A stretch of DNA of 64,000 bases from Rhizobacter sp. SG703 (GTDB taxonomy: Bacteria; Pseudomonadota; Gammaproteobacteria; Burkholderiales; Burkholderiaceae_C): the NCBI RefSeq assembly GCF_012275445.1, contig NZ_JAAZQK010000012.1, forward strand, positions 124,001-188,000. The letters are read 5' to 3'. Of the stretch, positions 27,745 to 36,842 are shown in pieces (position 1 is the first letter of the stretch; every line of letters starts with the position of its first letter). Both the position numbers and the translations under genes were made by a program. Below the pieces are notes generated by a model. The model saw only the letters and a list, made by a program, of their open reading frames with translations, made no database searches and had not been told where the DNA came from.

Positions 27745-30361
27745 TGTGGCCCAGGCGGCCGTGCCCGCGGCCTTCGGCGCGGCCGAGGTCCCGGCCCGTT
27801 TCGCGATCCGCACCCGGCTGCTCGCCACCTTCCTCGCGCTGCTGCTGCTGACCATCGTGCTGGCGGTCACCGGCATCGCCGGCATGCGCCACAACCAGCG
27901 CGCGCTCGACGACTTCGAGGCCGGCGTGATGCCCGAGATCGCGCGCGTGCTGGAGCTGGCCGAGAAGGTGTCGCAGCTGGCCGCCGTCGCGCCGAGCATC
28001 GCCGACAGCGACCTGCAATCGCCCAGCCGCAATGACAGCCAGCTGGTGCGGGTGCTGCTCGGCGAGATCCGGCGGCTGTCGGGCACGCTGCCGGCGCAGG
28101 CCGACAGCCGGCTCGAGGCGAGCGCGATGCTCGACGGCATCGACCGCGACCTGACCAGCCTGCTCGCGCTGTCGAGCGAGCGCCGCCGTCAGCAGGCCCA
28201 GCTGCGCAGCCAGCGCGACACGCTCGATGCGCTCGGCGACCAGCTGTTCCGCAACCGCGTGCGGGTGCAGCGCGACGGGCCCAGCCTGCAGTCGATCTGG
28301 AGCACGCTGGTGGCCGCCGAGCTGGCCGACGAGGACACGATGCTGGGCCGCAGCGAGGCCGACGTCGAGGCGCTGTGGGTGTTCGCGCAGCAGGCCGGCG
28401 AGGACCGGCGGCTGCCGGCGCTGGCTGCCGCGCTGCAGGCGCTGGGCTTCGGCGACGACGGCGCGTTCCAGCTGCGCCGCCGCCAGCTGCGCACCGAGCG
28501 CCAGCTGGGCACTGTGGTGCAGCTGATGCGCAGCCATTCGACGCAGCTCGGCGCCCGCGCCAGCGCCTACGTGGCCGAGTTGCGCAAGGTGTCGACCGAG
28601 CGGCGCGACACGGTGCGCGGCACGGTCAGCTCGGGCGCATCGGCGCTGGTGCTGGTCAGCGCGGCCTCGGTGCTGACGGCACTGGCCGGCGCGTTGTACG
28701 TGCAGCGCGTGCTGCGCGACCTGCAGTCGATGACGCGCACGATGACGCGGCTGGCCGGCGGCGACGACGTCGCGCAGCCGAGCGCCGCCATCGCGCGCCC
28801 GGACGAGATCGGCGAGCTGGCGCGCGCCTTCCAGGTGTTCCGCGACCACCTGCTCGAGAAGCAGCGGCTGTCGCAGGGCCTGCATGTGCAGGGCCGCCTG
28901 CTGGAGAGCGTGTTCCACGGCATGAACGACGGGCTGTCGGTCTACGACGCGAGCGGTGCGCTGGTCGTCTGGAACCAGAAGTTCGAGCGCCTGCTGCCGT
29001 TCGCGCCCGGCGTGCTGCGCCGCGGCGTGCCGATCGGCGAGCTGAACGCGGCGCTGCCGGCCGGCGCCACCTGGCGCGCCGTCGCGGCCGACACCGCGGC
29101 GCGACTCGGCCGCCACCGCATCGCCGCGTCGGCCGAACTGCACCTGCCGGCCGGCGGCGTGCTGGAGATCCTGAGCCACCCGATGCCCGACGGCGGCTGG
29201 GTCGCCGTGTGCCGCGACCTGAGCGCGCGCCGCGCGATGGAGGCGCAGCTGCGGCAGGCGCAGCGCATGGAGGTGCTGGGCCAGCTGACCGGCGGCGTCG
29301 CGCACGACTTCAACAACTTCCTGAGCGCGATCCTCGGCAACCTGGAGCTGCTGCGCCATCGGCTGCTCGGCGACGAGCGGCTGGCGGCGCTCGCCGCGCT
29401 GGCCGCCCGCGCGCACAAGGCGGCCGAATCGGCGGCCGGGCTGTCGCGCCGGCTGCTGGTGTTCGCGCGGCGCCAGCCGCTGGAGGTCGAATCGGTGGTC
29501 GTGGCCGACATGCTGGCCGAGATGCTGGACCTGATCGAGTACAGCGTCGGGCCGGCGATCGAGGTGCGGATCGACGAGGGCGACGCCGAGGCGCTGTCGG
29601 TGCAGGCCGACCGCGGCCAGCTGGAGAACGCGCTGCTGAACCTCGCGCTGAACAGCGCCGCCGCGATGCCGGGCGGCGGCACGCTGGCGCTGTCGGTCGC
29701 GCAGGTCGAACACGATGACGCCACCGCGCCGCCCGGCAAGGCCGTCGTGGTCCGCGTGCACGACACCGGCCACGGCATGCCGGCCGAGGTGCAGGCGCGC
29801 GTCGCCGAACCCTTCTTCACCACCAAGGCGCCCGGCCAGGGCAGCGGCCTCGGGCTGGCGATCGTCGACGGCTTCATGCGGCAGTGCGGTGGCCGCCTGG
29901 TGCTGCGCAGCAGCGAAGGCCGCGGCACCACGGCCGAGCTGTGGCTGCCGGCCTCGCCGGCCGGCGCACCGGCCCCGGCGCCGCGGCTGCCGGCGCGCGT
30001 GGGCAGCGCGACGGCGCGCGTGCTGCTGGTCGAGGACGACGACAGCGTGCGGGCCACCGCCGCCGCGCTGTTCGACGACCTGGGCGCAACGGTCTCGGCG
30101 GTGGCGTCCGAGCAGGATGCGCTGGCCTGCATGGCGGCGCACGGGCCGTTCGACCTGCTGGTGTCCGACGTGATGCTGGGCGCCGGCGGCGACGGCGTCG
30201 CGCTGTGGCACCGCATCGCGCGCGACTGGCCGCAGCAGCGCGTCGTGCTGAGCTCGGGCCTGCCGCCCGAGGTGCATGCGCAGCGCAGCGACTGGCCGGC
30301 CGCGGCCGCCTTCCTGCCGAAGCCGTTCACGCGCAAGAGCCTGGAGGCGCTGCTCGCATGA
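27737..30361 (+). CDS. Hybrid sensor histidine kinase with C-terminal receiver
   Basis: 874 residues from a GTG start overlapping the response regulator gene. Helix 1 at about 31-49 and helix 2 at about 298-318 enclose a long periplasmic/coiled region (about 250 residues, TorS-like), then HAMP and a PAS-like segment (NDGLSVYDASGALVVWNQKF). HisKA has GGVAHDFNNFLSAILGNLEL with His about 525. HATPase boxes include LNLALNSAAAMPGGG and GQGSGLGLAIVDG. A receiver domain from about 760 to the end has VLLVEDDDSV and Asp about 811 in LLVSDVMLG. No HPt domain is visible, so phosphotransfer to the partner regulator may need a separate protein or be direct. Confidence 0.93.
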   Translation: MADVAQAAVPAAFGAAEVPARFAIRTRLLATFLALLLLTIVLAVTGIAGMRHNQRALDDFEAGVMPEIARVLELAEKVSQLAAVAPSIADSDLQSPSRNDSQLVRVLLGEIRRLSGTLPAQADSRLEASAMLDGIDRDLTSLLALSSERRRQQAQLRSQRDTLDALGDQLFRNRVRVQRDGPSLQSIWSTLVAAELADEDTMLGRSEADVEALWVFAQQAGEDRRLPALAAALQALGFGDDGAFQLRRRQLRTERQLGTVVQLMRSHSTQLGARASAYVAELRKVSTERRDTVRGTVSSGASALVLVSAASVLTALAGALYVQRVLRDLQSMTRTMTRLAGGDDVAQPSAAIARPDEIGELARAFQVFRDHLLEKQRLSQGLHVQGRLLESVFHGMNDGLSVYDASGALVVWNQKFERLLPFAPGVLRRGVPIGELNAALPAGATWRAVAADTAARLGRHRIAASAELHLPAGGVLEILSHPMPDGGWVAVCRDLSARRAMEAQLRQAQRMEVLGQLTGGVAHDFNNFLSAILGNLELLRHRLLGDERLAALAALAARAHKAAESAAGLSRRLLVFARRQPLEVESVVVADMLAEMLDLIEYSVGPAIEVRIDEGDAEALSVQADRGQLENALLNLALNSAAAMPGGGTLALSVAQVEHDDATAPPGKAVVVRVHDTGHGMPAEVQARVAEPFFTTKAPGQGSGLGLAIVDGFMRQCGGRLVLRSSEGRGTTAELWLPASPAGAPAPAPRLPARVGSATARVLLVEDDDSVRATAAALFDDLGATVSAVASEQDALACMAAHGPFDLLVSDVMLGAGGDGVALWHRIARDWPQQRVVLSSGLPPEVHAQRSDWPAAAAFLPKPFTRKSLEALLA

Positions 30362-30919
30362 ACTTGCACCGGCTCGACCTGGTCTCGCTGCAGCTGTTCA
30401 GCCTGGTCGCGCGCAGCGGCAGCATCAGCCAGGGCGCGGCGCTGGCGCACCTGGCGGTCGGCGCGGCCAGCAAGCGCATCACCGACCTGGAAGCGGCCTC
30501 TTCGCCGACCGCACGCCGACGCACGGGCTGCACACGATGAACTGCCGCGAGGACCGGCTGGTGCTGGTGGTGCCGCGCGGCCATGCGCTGGCGCGGCGGC
30601 GCAGCCTGCGTTTCGAGGACCTGCTCGATTGCGATTTCGTGAGCCTCTCCGAAGGCACCTCGCTGGCGCGCCGGCTGCACACCGAGGCGCAGGCGCTGGG
30701 CCGCCAGCTGCGGCTGCGCATCCGCGTGCGCAGCTTCGACGCGATGTGCCGCATGGTGGCCGCCGCCTCGGCGTCGGCGTGCTGCCGCGCGATGCGATCC
30801 TGCCGCACCTGCGCACGATGGACCTGCGTCAGGTCGCGCTGGATGACGACTGGGCGCGGCGCAGGCTGCTGCTCGGCGTGCGCGATGCGGGTGCGGTGCC
30901 CAGACACGTGCGGTGCTGA
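30358..30919 (+). pseudogene. LysR-family regulator, decayed
   Basis: ATG at 30358 overlaps the hybrid kinase stop and reads a LysR-type helix-turn-helix start (LDLVSLQLFSLVARSGSISQ, then HLAVGAASKRITDLEAA). After about 30500 the next believable LysR sequence, FADRTPTHGLHTMNCREDRL, is in another frame. About 100 residues of linker and effector domain that LysR proteins have between these blocks are missing. Near 30762-30767 a single lost G shifts the frame again, after which LGVGVLPRDAILPHLRTMDL completes the effector domain; the extreme C-terminus seems shifted too. This is a non-functional remnant with an internal deletion and at least two frameshifts. It may once have been co-regulated with the two-component genes. 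Confidence 0.85.
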
Positions 30920-31005
30920 TCGAGCATGTAGCCCGGAAGCCAGTCCGGGGTTCGTGACACCGCTCAACGTTGTGGCTCATCCAGGGGATCAGGCGTCGCC
31001 ACCGC

Positions 31006-31575
31006 TCAGCGGCGAACGCGATAGCGGATGTGCGTTGCCTCGGGCGTGTCGATCACCCGGACGATCTCCAGTTCGACTCGCGACGGCAAAACCTCGAACA
31101 TTCGCCGGCCACCGCCGAACAACACCGGGATCTGGTGGATCTGCAACTCGTCCAGCACCCCCGCTTCGAGCGCCCGCTGAGCCGTATATGCGCCGTGCAC
31201 CAGCACGATGCCGTCGCCGGCGACGGCCTTGGCCTGCGCCATCGCGCTCTCAATCCCGTCGAGCACGTACGTCACCAGCGGATAGTTCGCTACCGAAGGA
31301 TCTGGTGGCCGGTGACTGGGCACGAAGATCGGGACCCCTTGATTGTCCCCGCCCCAGTGATCGACTTGCTCCACGGTGCGCCGGCCAACGACGATCGCAC
31401 CCGGCGGGTTCCACTCGTCCCACAAGTCTCCGAGCGCCCCGGCCGGCCGGGAGAAATCCCCGAACCACTCGTGCAGCCGCATGAAGCCATCGCCGCCGGG
31501 GTTGCCTGGTTCGTCGTTCGGACCTGCGATGTATCCGTCGAGCGACATGGACATGAACAGCACCGATACAGACAT
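31006..31575 (-). CDS. RibD-C/dihydrofolate-reductase-like protein
   Basis: 189 residues from ATG 31575; a longer frame to 31620 is possible. The opening VSVLFMSMSLDGYIAGPNDE is the signature of the RibD C-terminal/DHFR-like family (PF01872), and AIVVGRRTVEQVDHWGGDN supplies the nucleotide-binding loop. VLVHGAYTAQRALEAGVLDELQI and PVLFGGGRRMFE are the conserved C-terminal blocks. Presumably an NADPH-dependent reductase of unknown substrate, often called YyaP/YwjB-like. It lies 41 bp behind the MGMT-like gene on the same strand. Confidence 0.88.
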   Translation of the reverse strand: MSVSVLFMSMSLDGYIAGPNDEPGNPGGDGFMRLHEWFGDFSRPAGALGDLWDEWNPPGAIVVGRRTVEQVDHWGGDNQGVPIFVPSHRPPDPSVANYPLVTYVLDGIESAMAQAKAVAGDGIVLVHGAYTAQRALEAGVLDELQIHQIPVLFGGGRRMFEVLPSRVELEIVRVIDTPEATHIRYRVRR

Positions 31576-31616
31576 TCGAGTTTCCCGCACCGAAGAATGG
31601 TCGACCTGAAGCGACA

Positions 31617-32090
31617 TCACTTGACCGATGTCGCCGCTTGGACTCCGTTGTTGCCCTCCGCAGCGACCTGGTCATTCGATGTGAATGTGTGCAGAGATGC
31701 TTTGAGATTCCGGACCCTCTGCCCGCTTCCGCCGGGCTCCAACGGAACATGCTCTTCTGCCAGTTGCGCGGCCTGTCTTTCGATGCCGCCAGGCAGGTAT
31801 TTCAACAGCTCGCCATTTGATGCAACGAGGCGCCAGAAGGCGACGCCTTCCGGGTTGCCTGCGATCGCGCGCAGGGCCTGTTTTGTCTGAAACGGGCAGA
31901 CGGTCTCTACACCATGGAGGCGGGCCAATTCCCGACGCAGCACCTCCATGGTCACGAGCTTGCCGCGCGGGACCTTCAGCAGCTGCAGCGCCACGGTGCG
32001 CGGGCTGGGAAGAAGCATCGTTCGCGCCCCGCCGAAGGCCTTCTGTCGATCGGGTGGTATGGCGACGATTTCGTCTTGGAGCATGTGCAT
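31617..32090 (-). CDS. MGMT/ATL-like protein without the acceptor cysteine
   Basis: 157 residues. The middle matches the DNA-binding domain of O6-alkylguanine transferases: VPRGKLVTMEVLRREL, an arginine-finger-like LRAIAGNPEG, then LVASNGELLKYLPGGIERQAAQL. Where active enzymes have the P-C-H-R-V motif this protein reads A-F-W-R-L, so it cannot accept an alkyl group by the known chemistry. Alkyltransferase-like proteins (ATL) with a replaced Cys bind lesions and hand them to excision repair. The N-terminal 45 residues and the Gln-rich tail are not conserved parts of that family. ATL role is inferred. Confidence 0.6.
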   Translation of the reverse strand: MHMLQDEIVAIPPDRQKAFGGARTMLLPSPRTVALQLLKVPRGKLVTMEVLRRELARLHGVETVCPFQTKQALRAIAGNPEGVAFWRLVASNGELLKYLPGGIERQAAQLAEEHVPLEPGGSGQRVRNLKASLHTFTSNDQVAAEGNNGVQAATSVK

Positions 32091-32274
32091 GCGGGCTCCT
32101 TGCTGCTCACAAGAGGCTATGCGCCTCCAACGGTGTTCAGCCTAACCGAAACCGATCCTTCGTGAACATCGGCTGATGGCCACATTCGGGTAGGCTATGT
32201 CGGTCGAGCCGACGCCTCCCGGCAGGCATCGGTTCGCAGCTCGGTTTCAATGTTTGGCATCGAGGAGAAGCACT

Positions 32275-32499
32275 GTGGACGAAAAGCAGAGCGAGATCCG
32301 TGAACGCTACCTTGGCCTTGGCGTCGCGTGGGGCACGGCCATTGGCTTGGCCACTGGCGCCGGCTTTGGCGTTGCGCTTGGCCACCTGGCCCTGGGTATT
32401 GGCATCGGCCTCGCCGTCGGCGCTGGCATCGGCATCGCAGTGGGTGCGGCCCTGGGCGATGAGCGCGCCGACGCGGAGCAAGAGCCGGCGCATTGGTAA
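32275..32499 (+). CDS. Small glycine-zipper membrane protein
   Basis: 74 residues from GTG 32275, chosen because GAGGAG lies 8 bases upstream; a frame open further upstream lacks such a site. After a charged N-terminus the sequence is a run of G-x-x-x-G/A repeats (WGTAIGLATGAGFGVALGH, LGIGIGLAVGAGIGIAVGAA), which form two closely packed membrane helices, and a short acidic tail. Such proteins sit in the inner membrane or form small assemblies. Function unknown. Confidence 0.65.
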   Translation: MDEKQSEIRERYLGLGVAWGTAIGLATGAGFGVALGHLALGIGIGLAVGAGIGIAVGAALGDERADAEQEPAHW

Positions 32500-32592
32500 G
32501 CTCACCGCAGCGATGCCCGGCCCATCGCTCGATCGACACCCGACGGGAAGCCGCCGACGGCAGGTTGATCGCTGGCCGAACCGCGAACGCGG

Positions 32593-32841
32593 TCAGCTGC
32601 TGCCCTTGAGCTTGCCGACGACGAACAGCAGAACGATGGCGCCGATGACCGAGGCGATCCATCCGGCCGGCTGCCCCACCGAATACCAACCTATGGCCTG
32701 ACCGACGAAGCCGGCGATCATCGAGCCGGCGATGCCCAGCAGGCAGGTCAGGATCCAGCCCATCTTCTGCTCGCCTGGCAGCAGGAAGCGCGCGACCGCG
32801 CCGACGATCAACCCGACGAGGATGGTGCCGATGATGCCCAT
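32593..32841 (-). CDS. GlsB/YeaQ/YmgE family membrane protein
   Basis: 82 residues from ATG 32841. Three short membrane helices with the family signatures GIIGTILVGLIVGAVARFLL, GWILTCLLGIAGSMIAGFVG and a final SVIGAIVLLFVVGKLKG. The family is associated with stress responses and is found in many Proteobacteria as a single gene. Upstream of the gene about 240 bp before the hydroxyacid dehydrogenase gene hold nothing I can call. Confidence 0.92.
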   Translation of the reverse strand: MGIIGTILVGLIVGAVARFLLPGEQKMGWILTCLLGIAGSMIAGFVGQAIGWYSVGQPAGWIASVIGAIVLLFVVGKLKGSS

Positions 32842-33081
32842 GGTGTTGGCTCTCTCGTGTGACGATGTTGAAGATCCTGCCAGACCGAGCATGCCACAAG
32901 CCCGCGAACGCACAGGCCTGTGCTGGAGGTCCTCCGGCGACGGGTAGGTGGCCAATGAGAAAGCACCGGTCGGATCCTTGCGCGGGTCCGGCCTGCCGGA
33001 GGGCAGCAGCGACACCGTCGTGTGGACGGCGGTGCGGGCATGGCCCAGGGCATCGACAGGCGCGACGGCCTGCGTTGTTTT

Positions 33082-34005
33082 TCAGCGATTGAGCACGGCC
33101 AGCGCGTTCTTCACCGCGCCCTCGCCCATCTTCACGTAGGCCTCCGCCGTCACGCCGCCGATGTGCGGGCTGAGCGTGATGCGGGGTTCGCCGTGGAAGG
33201 GATGCGGTGCCGTCATCGGCTCGACGGCGAAACTGTCGAGGCCGGCGCTCGCGACCTGCCCGCTGCGCACCGCGTCGAGCAAGGCTGGCTCGTCGATCAG
33301 GCCACCGCGGGCGGTGTTGACGACGATCACGCCCTGCCTGCACGCGGCCAGCGTCCGCGCATCGATCAGCTTCGCGTTGTCGGCCGTCAGCGGGCAGTGC
33401 AGCGAGATCGCGTCGGACCCGCGCCAGATCGCCTCGAGGTCCACGCGCTCGACATGGGCCGGCAGGTCCTTCGCATACGGATCGAAGCCGAGCACGCGCA
33501 TGCCCATCGCATCGGCGATGCGCGCGACGCGCAAGCCGATCGCCCCGAGGCCGACGAGGCCCAGCGTGCGTCCTTCGAGTTCGACGCTCTTGTGCGTCGC
33601 CTTGTCCCAATGGCCCGCGTGCATGCGCGCATCGAGCGTCACCACCGACTTCGCACAGGCCAGCAGCAGCGCCATCGCATGCTCGGCCACCGCCGCCGCA
33701 TTCGCGCCCGCCGCGGCGACGACCTCGATGCCGCGCGCTGCCGCGGCCGCCTTGTCGATCGTGTCGGTGCCGCTGCCGTGCTTGGAGATCACCTTCAGGC
33801 TCGGCGCCGCGGCCATCGCGGCGGCGCTCACCTTGCCGTAGCGCACGATGATCGCGACCGGGTCGTGGTGCCGGCACAGCGCGACGATGTCGTCGTCGGT
33901 CGGCGCCTTGCCGGCATAGATCACCTCGTGGTCGCCCAGCAGCGCCAGCGCCGCAGCGGCAAGGTCGGCGCCGGTGACGAGGACGACAGGCTTGCTGGCG
34001 CTCAC
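33082..34005 (-). CDS. D-isomer 2-hydroxyacid dehydrogenase (SerA/GhrB-like)
   Basis: 307 residues. The NAD-binding motif is GLVGLGAIGLRVARIADAMG; the substrate/catalytic blocks are SLHCPLTADNAKLID, VNTARGGLIDEPALLDAV (catalytic Arg) and LSPHIGGVTAEA (catalytic His). It reduces a 2-oxo acid or oxidises a D-2-hydroxy acid with NAD(H). The gene overlaps the RraA-like gene by ATGA and shares the operon with a Bug-type receptor, which suggests catabolism of an imported carboxylic acid. Not serine biosynthesis by context. Confidence 0.9.
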   Translation of the reverse strand: MSASKPVVLVTGADLAAAALALLGDHEVIYAGKAPTDDDIVALCRHHDPVAIIVRYGKVSAAAMAAAPSLKVISKHGSGTDTIDKAAAAARGIEVVAAAGANAAAVAEHAMALLLACAKSVVTLDARMHAGHWDKATHKSVELEGRTLGLVGLGAIGLRVARIADAMGMRVLGFDPYAKDLPAHVERVDLEAIWRGSDAISLHCPLTADNAKLIDARTLAACRQGVIVVNTARGGLIDEPALLDAVRSGQVASAGLDSFAVEPMTAPHPFHGEPRITLSPHIGGVTAEAYVKMGEGAVKNALAVLNR

Positions 34006-34700
34006 AACGATTCCCCTTCGCCGATCACGCCGGCCGCGCGCAGTGCAGCGTCGAGCCAGCCGGGGCGCAGCGCCTTGCGGCTGCGGATGTCGGCGATGCG
34101 CTTCGTTTCGGCCGCGACCTTCTCGGCCGCCAGCGGCAGCATCGCCGCGGCCTTCTCGCGCTCGACCACCGTCACGCCGTCGGCATCGCCGACCACCAGG
34201 TCGCCGGGCTTCACCGTCACGCCGCCGACCGAGATCGGATGATTCAGCCGGCCCGCGACACCCTTGGTCGGGCCGTTCGGGTTGAGTCCGGCCGCGAACA
34301 TCGGAAAGCCGAGTTCGCGGATGGCCTCGCTGTCGCGCACCGCGCCGTCGATCACGACGGCGGCCACGCCGAGCGCGGCCGCCTGCTGGCTCATGATCTC
34401 GCCCATCAACGCGCTGCCCAGGTCACCCTTGCCGTCGACGACGATCACGTCGCCCGGCTTCGCCACCGCCAGTGCGGCGTGGATCATCAGGTTGTCGCCA
34501 GGACGCACCTCGACCGTGAGCGCCGGGCCGGCGAAGCGCATCGACGGGGCGAGCGGCGCGATGCGCCCGTGCAGGGCGCCGCGGCGCCCCGCCACATCGG
34601 CCAGGATGGACGACGGGAACCGGGCGGCCTGCGCGACGACGTCGGCGTTCACGCGTTCGAAGTCCCGGATCACGTCGGGCCCTGCAGCAGCTGGACTCAT
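34002..34700 (-). CDS. RraA-family aldolase/decarboxylase-like protein
   Basis: 232 residues. The core GDVIVVDGKGDLGSALMGEI and VAAVVIDGAVRDSEAIRELGFP carry the conserved Gly-rich loop and the Asp-Arg pair that place a divalent metal and pyruvyl group in 4-hydroxy-4-methyl-2-oxoglutarate aldolase/oxaloacetate decarboxylase members. It is therefore more likely a pyruvate-releasing lyase than an RNase E inhibitor, in line with its hydroxyacid dehydrogenase and tricarboxylate-receptor neighbours. Coupled to the downstream gene by ATGA. Confidence 0.85.
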   Translation of the reverse strand: MSPAAAGPDVIRDFERVNADVVAQAARFPSSILADVAGRRGALHGRIAPLAPSMRFAGPALTVEVRPGDNLMIHAALAVAKPGDVIVVDGKGDLGSALMGEIMSQQAAALGVAAVVIDGAVRDSEAIRELGFPMFAAGLNPNGPTKGVAGRLNHPISVGGVTVKPGDLVVGDADGVTVVEREKAAAMLPLAAEKVAAETKRIADIRSRKALRPGWLDAALRAAGVIGEGESL

Positions 34701-34720
34701 GCGAATCTCCTTGAAAACAG

Positions 34721-35701
34721 TCAATCGACCTTGGCGCCGGAGTCCTTGACGACCCGGCCCCAGCGCGGGATCTCGTCCCTGATCAGCGCAGCGAACTGCT
34801 CCGGCGTGCCGCCCGCCGGGTCGGCGCCTTCGTCGCCCAGCCGCTTCGCGAGTTCGGGCTGCTTCAGCGCCTTGTTGAACTCGGCATTCAGCTTCGCGAT
34901 CACGTCGCGGGGCGTGCCGGCAGGTGCCAGCAGGCCGAACCAGGTCACTGCGTCGAAGCCCTTGTAGCCGGACTCGTTGATCGTCGGGACTTCCGGCAGG
35001 TCGTCGACGCGCCGGACCGACGTGACGGCCAGCGCGCGCACCTTGCCCTGCCGGATGTGGGGCAGCAGCGTCGGAACGGAGGCCATGTAGAAGTCCACGT
35101 TGCCGCCGATGACGTCGGTCATCGCCTGCGACGCGCCCTTGTACGGCACGTGCTGCGTCTTCACGCCCGCGGCCTTCTGGAACATCTCGCTCGTCAGGTG
35201 CGCGACGGTGCCGTTGCCGGGCGACGCGAAGTTCAACAGCCCCGGCCTGGCCTTGGCGGCGCTCACCGCATCGGCCAGCGTCTTGTACGGCATCGGCAGG
35301 CCGGTGACCATCACCAGCGGCGCGTTGGCCAGCAGCACGATCGGCGCCAGGTCCTTCTGCGGGTCGTAGGGAAGCCGGGCGTACAGCGTCGGGTTGATCG
35401 CCAGGTTGCTCGACTGGCCGAGCACGATCGTGTAGCCGTCCGCCGGCGACTTGGCCACCGAATCGACGCCGAGGTTGCCGCCGGCGCCCGGCTTGTTGTC
35501 GATCACGAAGGTCCAGCCGGTGGCCTTCGCGACCCGCTGGCTCGTCTCGCGGGCGATGATGTCCGTGCCGCCGCCGGGCGGGAACGGCACGACGATCCGG
35601 ATCGGCTTGGCCGGCCAGGCCTGGGACCAGGCCGGGGAAAACGCGCCGCCGCCGAGGGTGGCCGCAACGAGCGCGAGGGTGACGCGTCGGGTCAGGTGCA
35701 T
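34721..35701 (-). CDS. Tripartite tricarboxylate transporter receptor (Bug/TctC family)
   Basis: 326 residues. A signal peptide of about 27 residues ends AWSQA. The mature start WPAKPIRIVVPFPPGGGTDI and the block SSNLAINPTLYARLPYDPQKD are diagnostic of Bug proteins, which are greatly expanded in Burkholderiales. It binds a carboxylate in the periplasm; the TctA/TctB membrane partners are not nearby. First gene of the operon with RraA-like and hydroxyacid dehydrogenase genes, facing a LysR regulator over 126 bp. Confidence 0.95.
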   Translation of the reverse strand: MHLTRRVTLALVAATLGGGAFSPAWSQAWPAKPIRIVVPFPPGGGTDIIARETSQRVAKATGWTFVIDNKPGAGGNLGVDSVAKSPADGYTIVLGQSSNLAINPTLYARLPYDPQKDLAPIVLLANAPLVMVTGLPMPYKTLADAVSAAKARPGLLNFASPGNGTVAHLTSEMFQKAAGVKTQHVPYKGASQAMTDVIGGNVDFYMASVPTLLPHIRQGKVRALAVTSVRRVDDLPEVPTINESGYKGFDAVTWFGLLAPAGTPRDVIAKLNAEFNKALKQPELAKRLGDEGADPAGGTPEQFAALIRDEIPRWGRVVKDSGAKVD

Positions 35702-35827
35702 GTTGTCTCCGTGGGTGCCTCGTGCGCTTCGTCGATGACGGGCGTCGGGTCTGGCGGCAAGTATTGGCACGGCGCGGCGTACAGTCCAATCAATACTTTC
35801 TTCAGACCCATAGATGGAGCTTTTGCA

Positions 35828-36730
35828 ATGGACCTGCGGGACCTGCGCTACTTCGAGACCATCGCCGAACTGCAGCACCTGGGGCGCGCTTCGGCGCGGC
35901 TGCACCGCACGCAGCCCGCGCTGACGAGCAGCGTCCGGCGGCTGGAGGCCGACTGCGGGGCGGCGCTGTTCGAACGGTCGGGGCGAGGCATCCGGCTGAC
36001 CGAGGCCGGCAAGGTGCTGCTGAAGTGGGCGCAGCGCATGCGCTTCGACGTGGAGGACGCGAAACGCGAGCTGCAGTCGATCGGCGCCGGCCTGAGCGGC
36101 CATGTGCGGATCGGCATCGTGCCGACCGCGGCCCAGTTCCTGCTGCCCGCGGTGGCCCGGCAGCTGCTGCGGGAGGCGCCCGACGTGACGCTGCGCACGG
36201 TGGTCGGGCTGATCGACAGCCTGAAGCCGCAGTTGCGGGCCGGCGAGCTGGACCTGATGGTGGGCACCGAGAGTGCCGCCGAGGACGGCTGGGTCTCCAA
36301 CGCGCTGGCCGAAGACATGATCGTCGTGGCGGCGAGTGCGAGGCATCCGGTCTTCCGCTCCGCCATGACGCTCAGGAACCTGGCCGACCATTCGTGGGCG
36401 CTCCAGCCCCCCGGGGCCCCGACGCGCGACTGGCTCGACCATGCGTTCGACCGCCAGGGGCTGCCGCGTCCGCGCGTGCAGGTGGAGACCACGATGCTGC
36501 TGATGCTGCCGACGCTCATCGTGCAGACCGGCCTGCTGAGCTTCATCTCGCGCCACCACCTCGAAGGCAGGGCACGCATCCCGGGCTTGAAGGAAGTGCC
36601 GGTCAAGGGCGCCGCGATGCGGCGGCGGCTCGTCGTCACCTACCGGGCCAACAGCTTCCTGTCACCGGCGGCGCGCAGGCTGCTGCAGTTGTTCGAGCAG
36701 TCCGCCGCGCCCCCCGTGGTCGCCGAATGA
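35828..36730 (+). CDS. LysR-family transcriptional regulator
   Basis: 300 residues. The N-terminal winged helix-turn-helix is DLRYFETIAELQHLGRASAR and then LHRTQPALTSSVRRLEADCG; the effector domain begins near 93 (VRIGIVPTAAQFLLPAVARQ). Divergent from the Bug receptor operon, the standard arrangement for a LysR protein that controls the neighbouring catabolic operon in response to its substrate. The 126-bp gap should contain its T-N11-A site; I could not pick one out with confidence. Confidence 0.93.
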   Translation: MDLRDLRYFETIAELQHLGRASARLHRTQPALTSSVRRLEADCGAALFERSGRGIRLTEAGKVLLKWAQRMRFDVEDAKRELQSIGAGLSGHVRIGIVPTAAQFLLPAVARQLLREAPDVTLRTVVGLIDSLKPQLRAGELDLMVGTESAAEDGWVSNALAEDMIVVAASARHPVFRSAMTLRNLADHSWALQPPGAPTRDWLDHAFDRQGLPRPRVQVETTMLLMLPTLIVQTGLLSFISRHHLEGRARIPGLKEVPVKGAAMRRRLVVTYRANSFLSPAARRLLQLFEQSAAPPVVAE

Positions 36731-36842
36731 GCGGCGTGTCGACGGCCCCGCATGTCGATTCGCGCGCGGTTGGTTCGTCGTGGGAATGAAGGCACCGAGA
36801 ATCGCGGTGCCGTTCACCTCAACCCCTCTCAGGAGAACCTCC

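Noticed and set aside
27542-30277. Minus-strand open frame of 911 codons opposite the hybrid kinase
   Set aside because: Antisense shadow; the plus strand carries all kinase boxes.
31006-32090. Possible two-gene DNA-repair operon (RibD-C/DHFR-like plus MGMT-like)
   Set aside because: The genes are adjacent but no functional link between the families is known, so no joint role is claimed.
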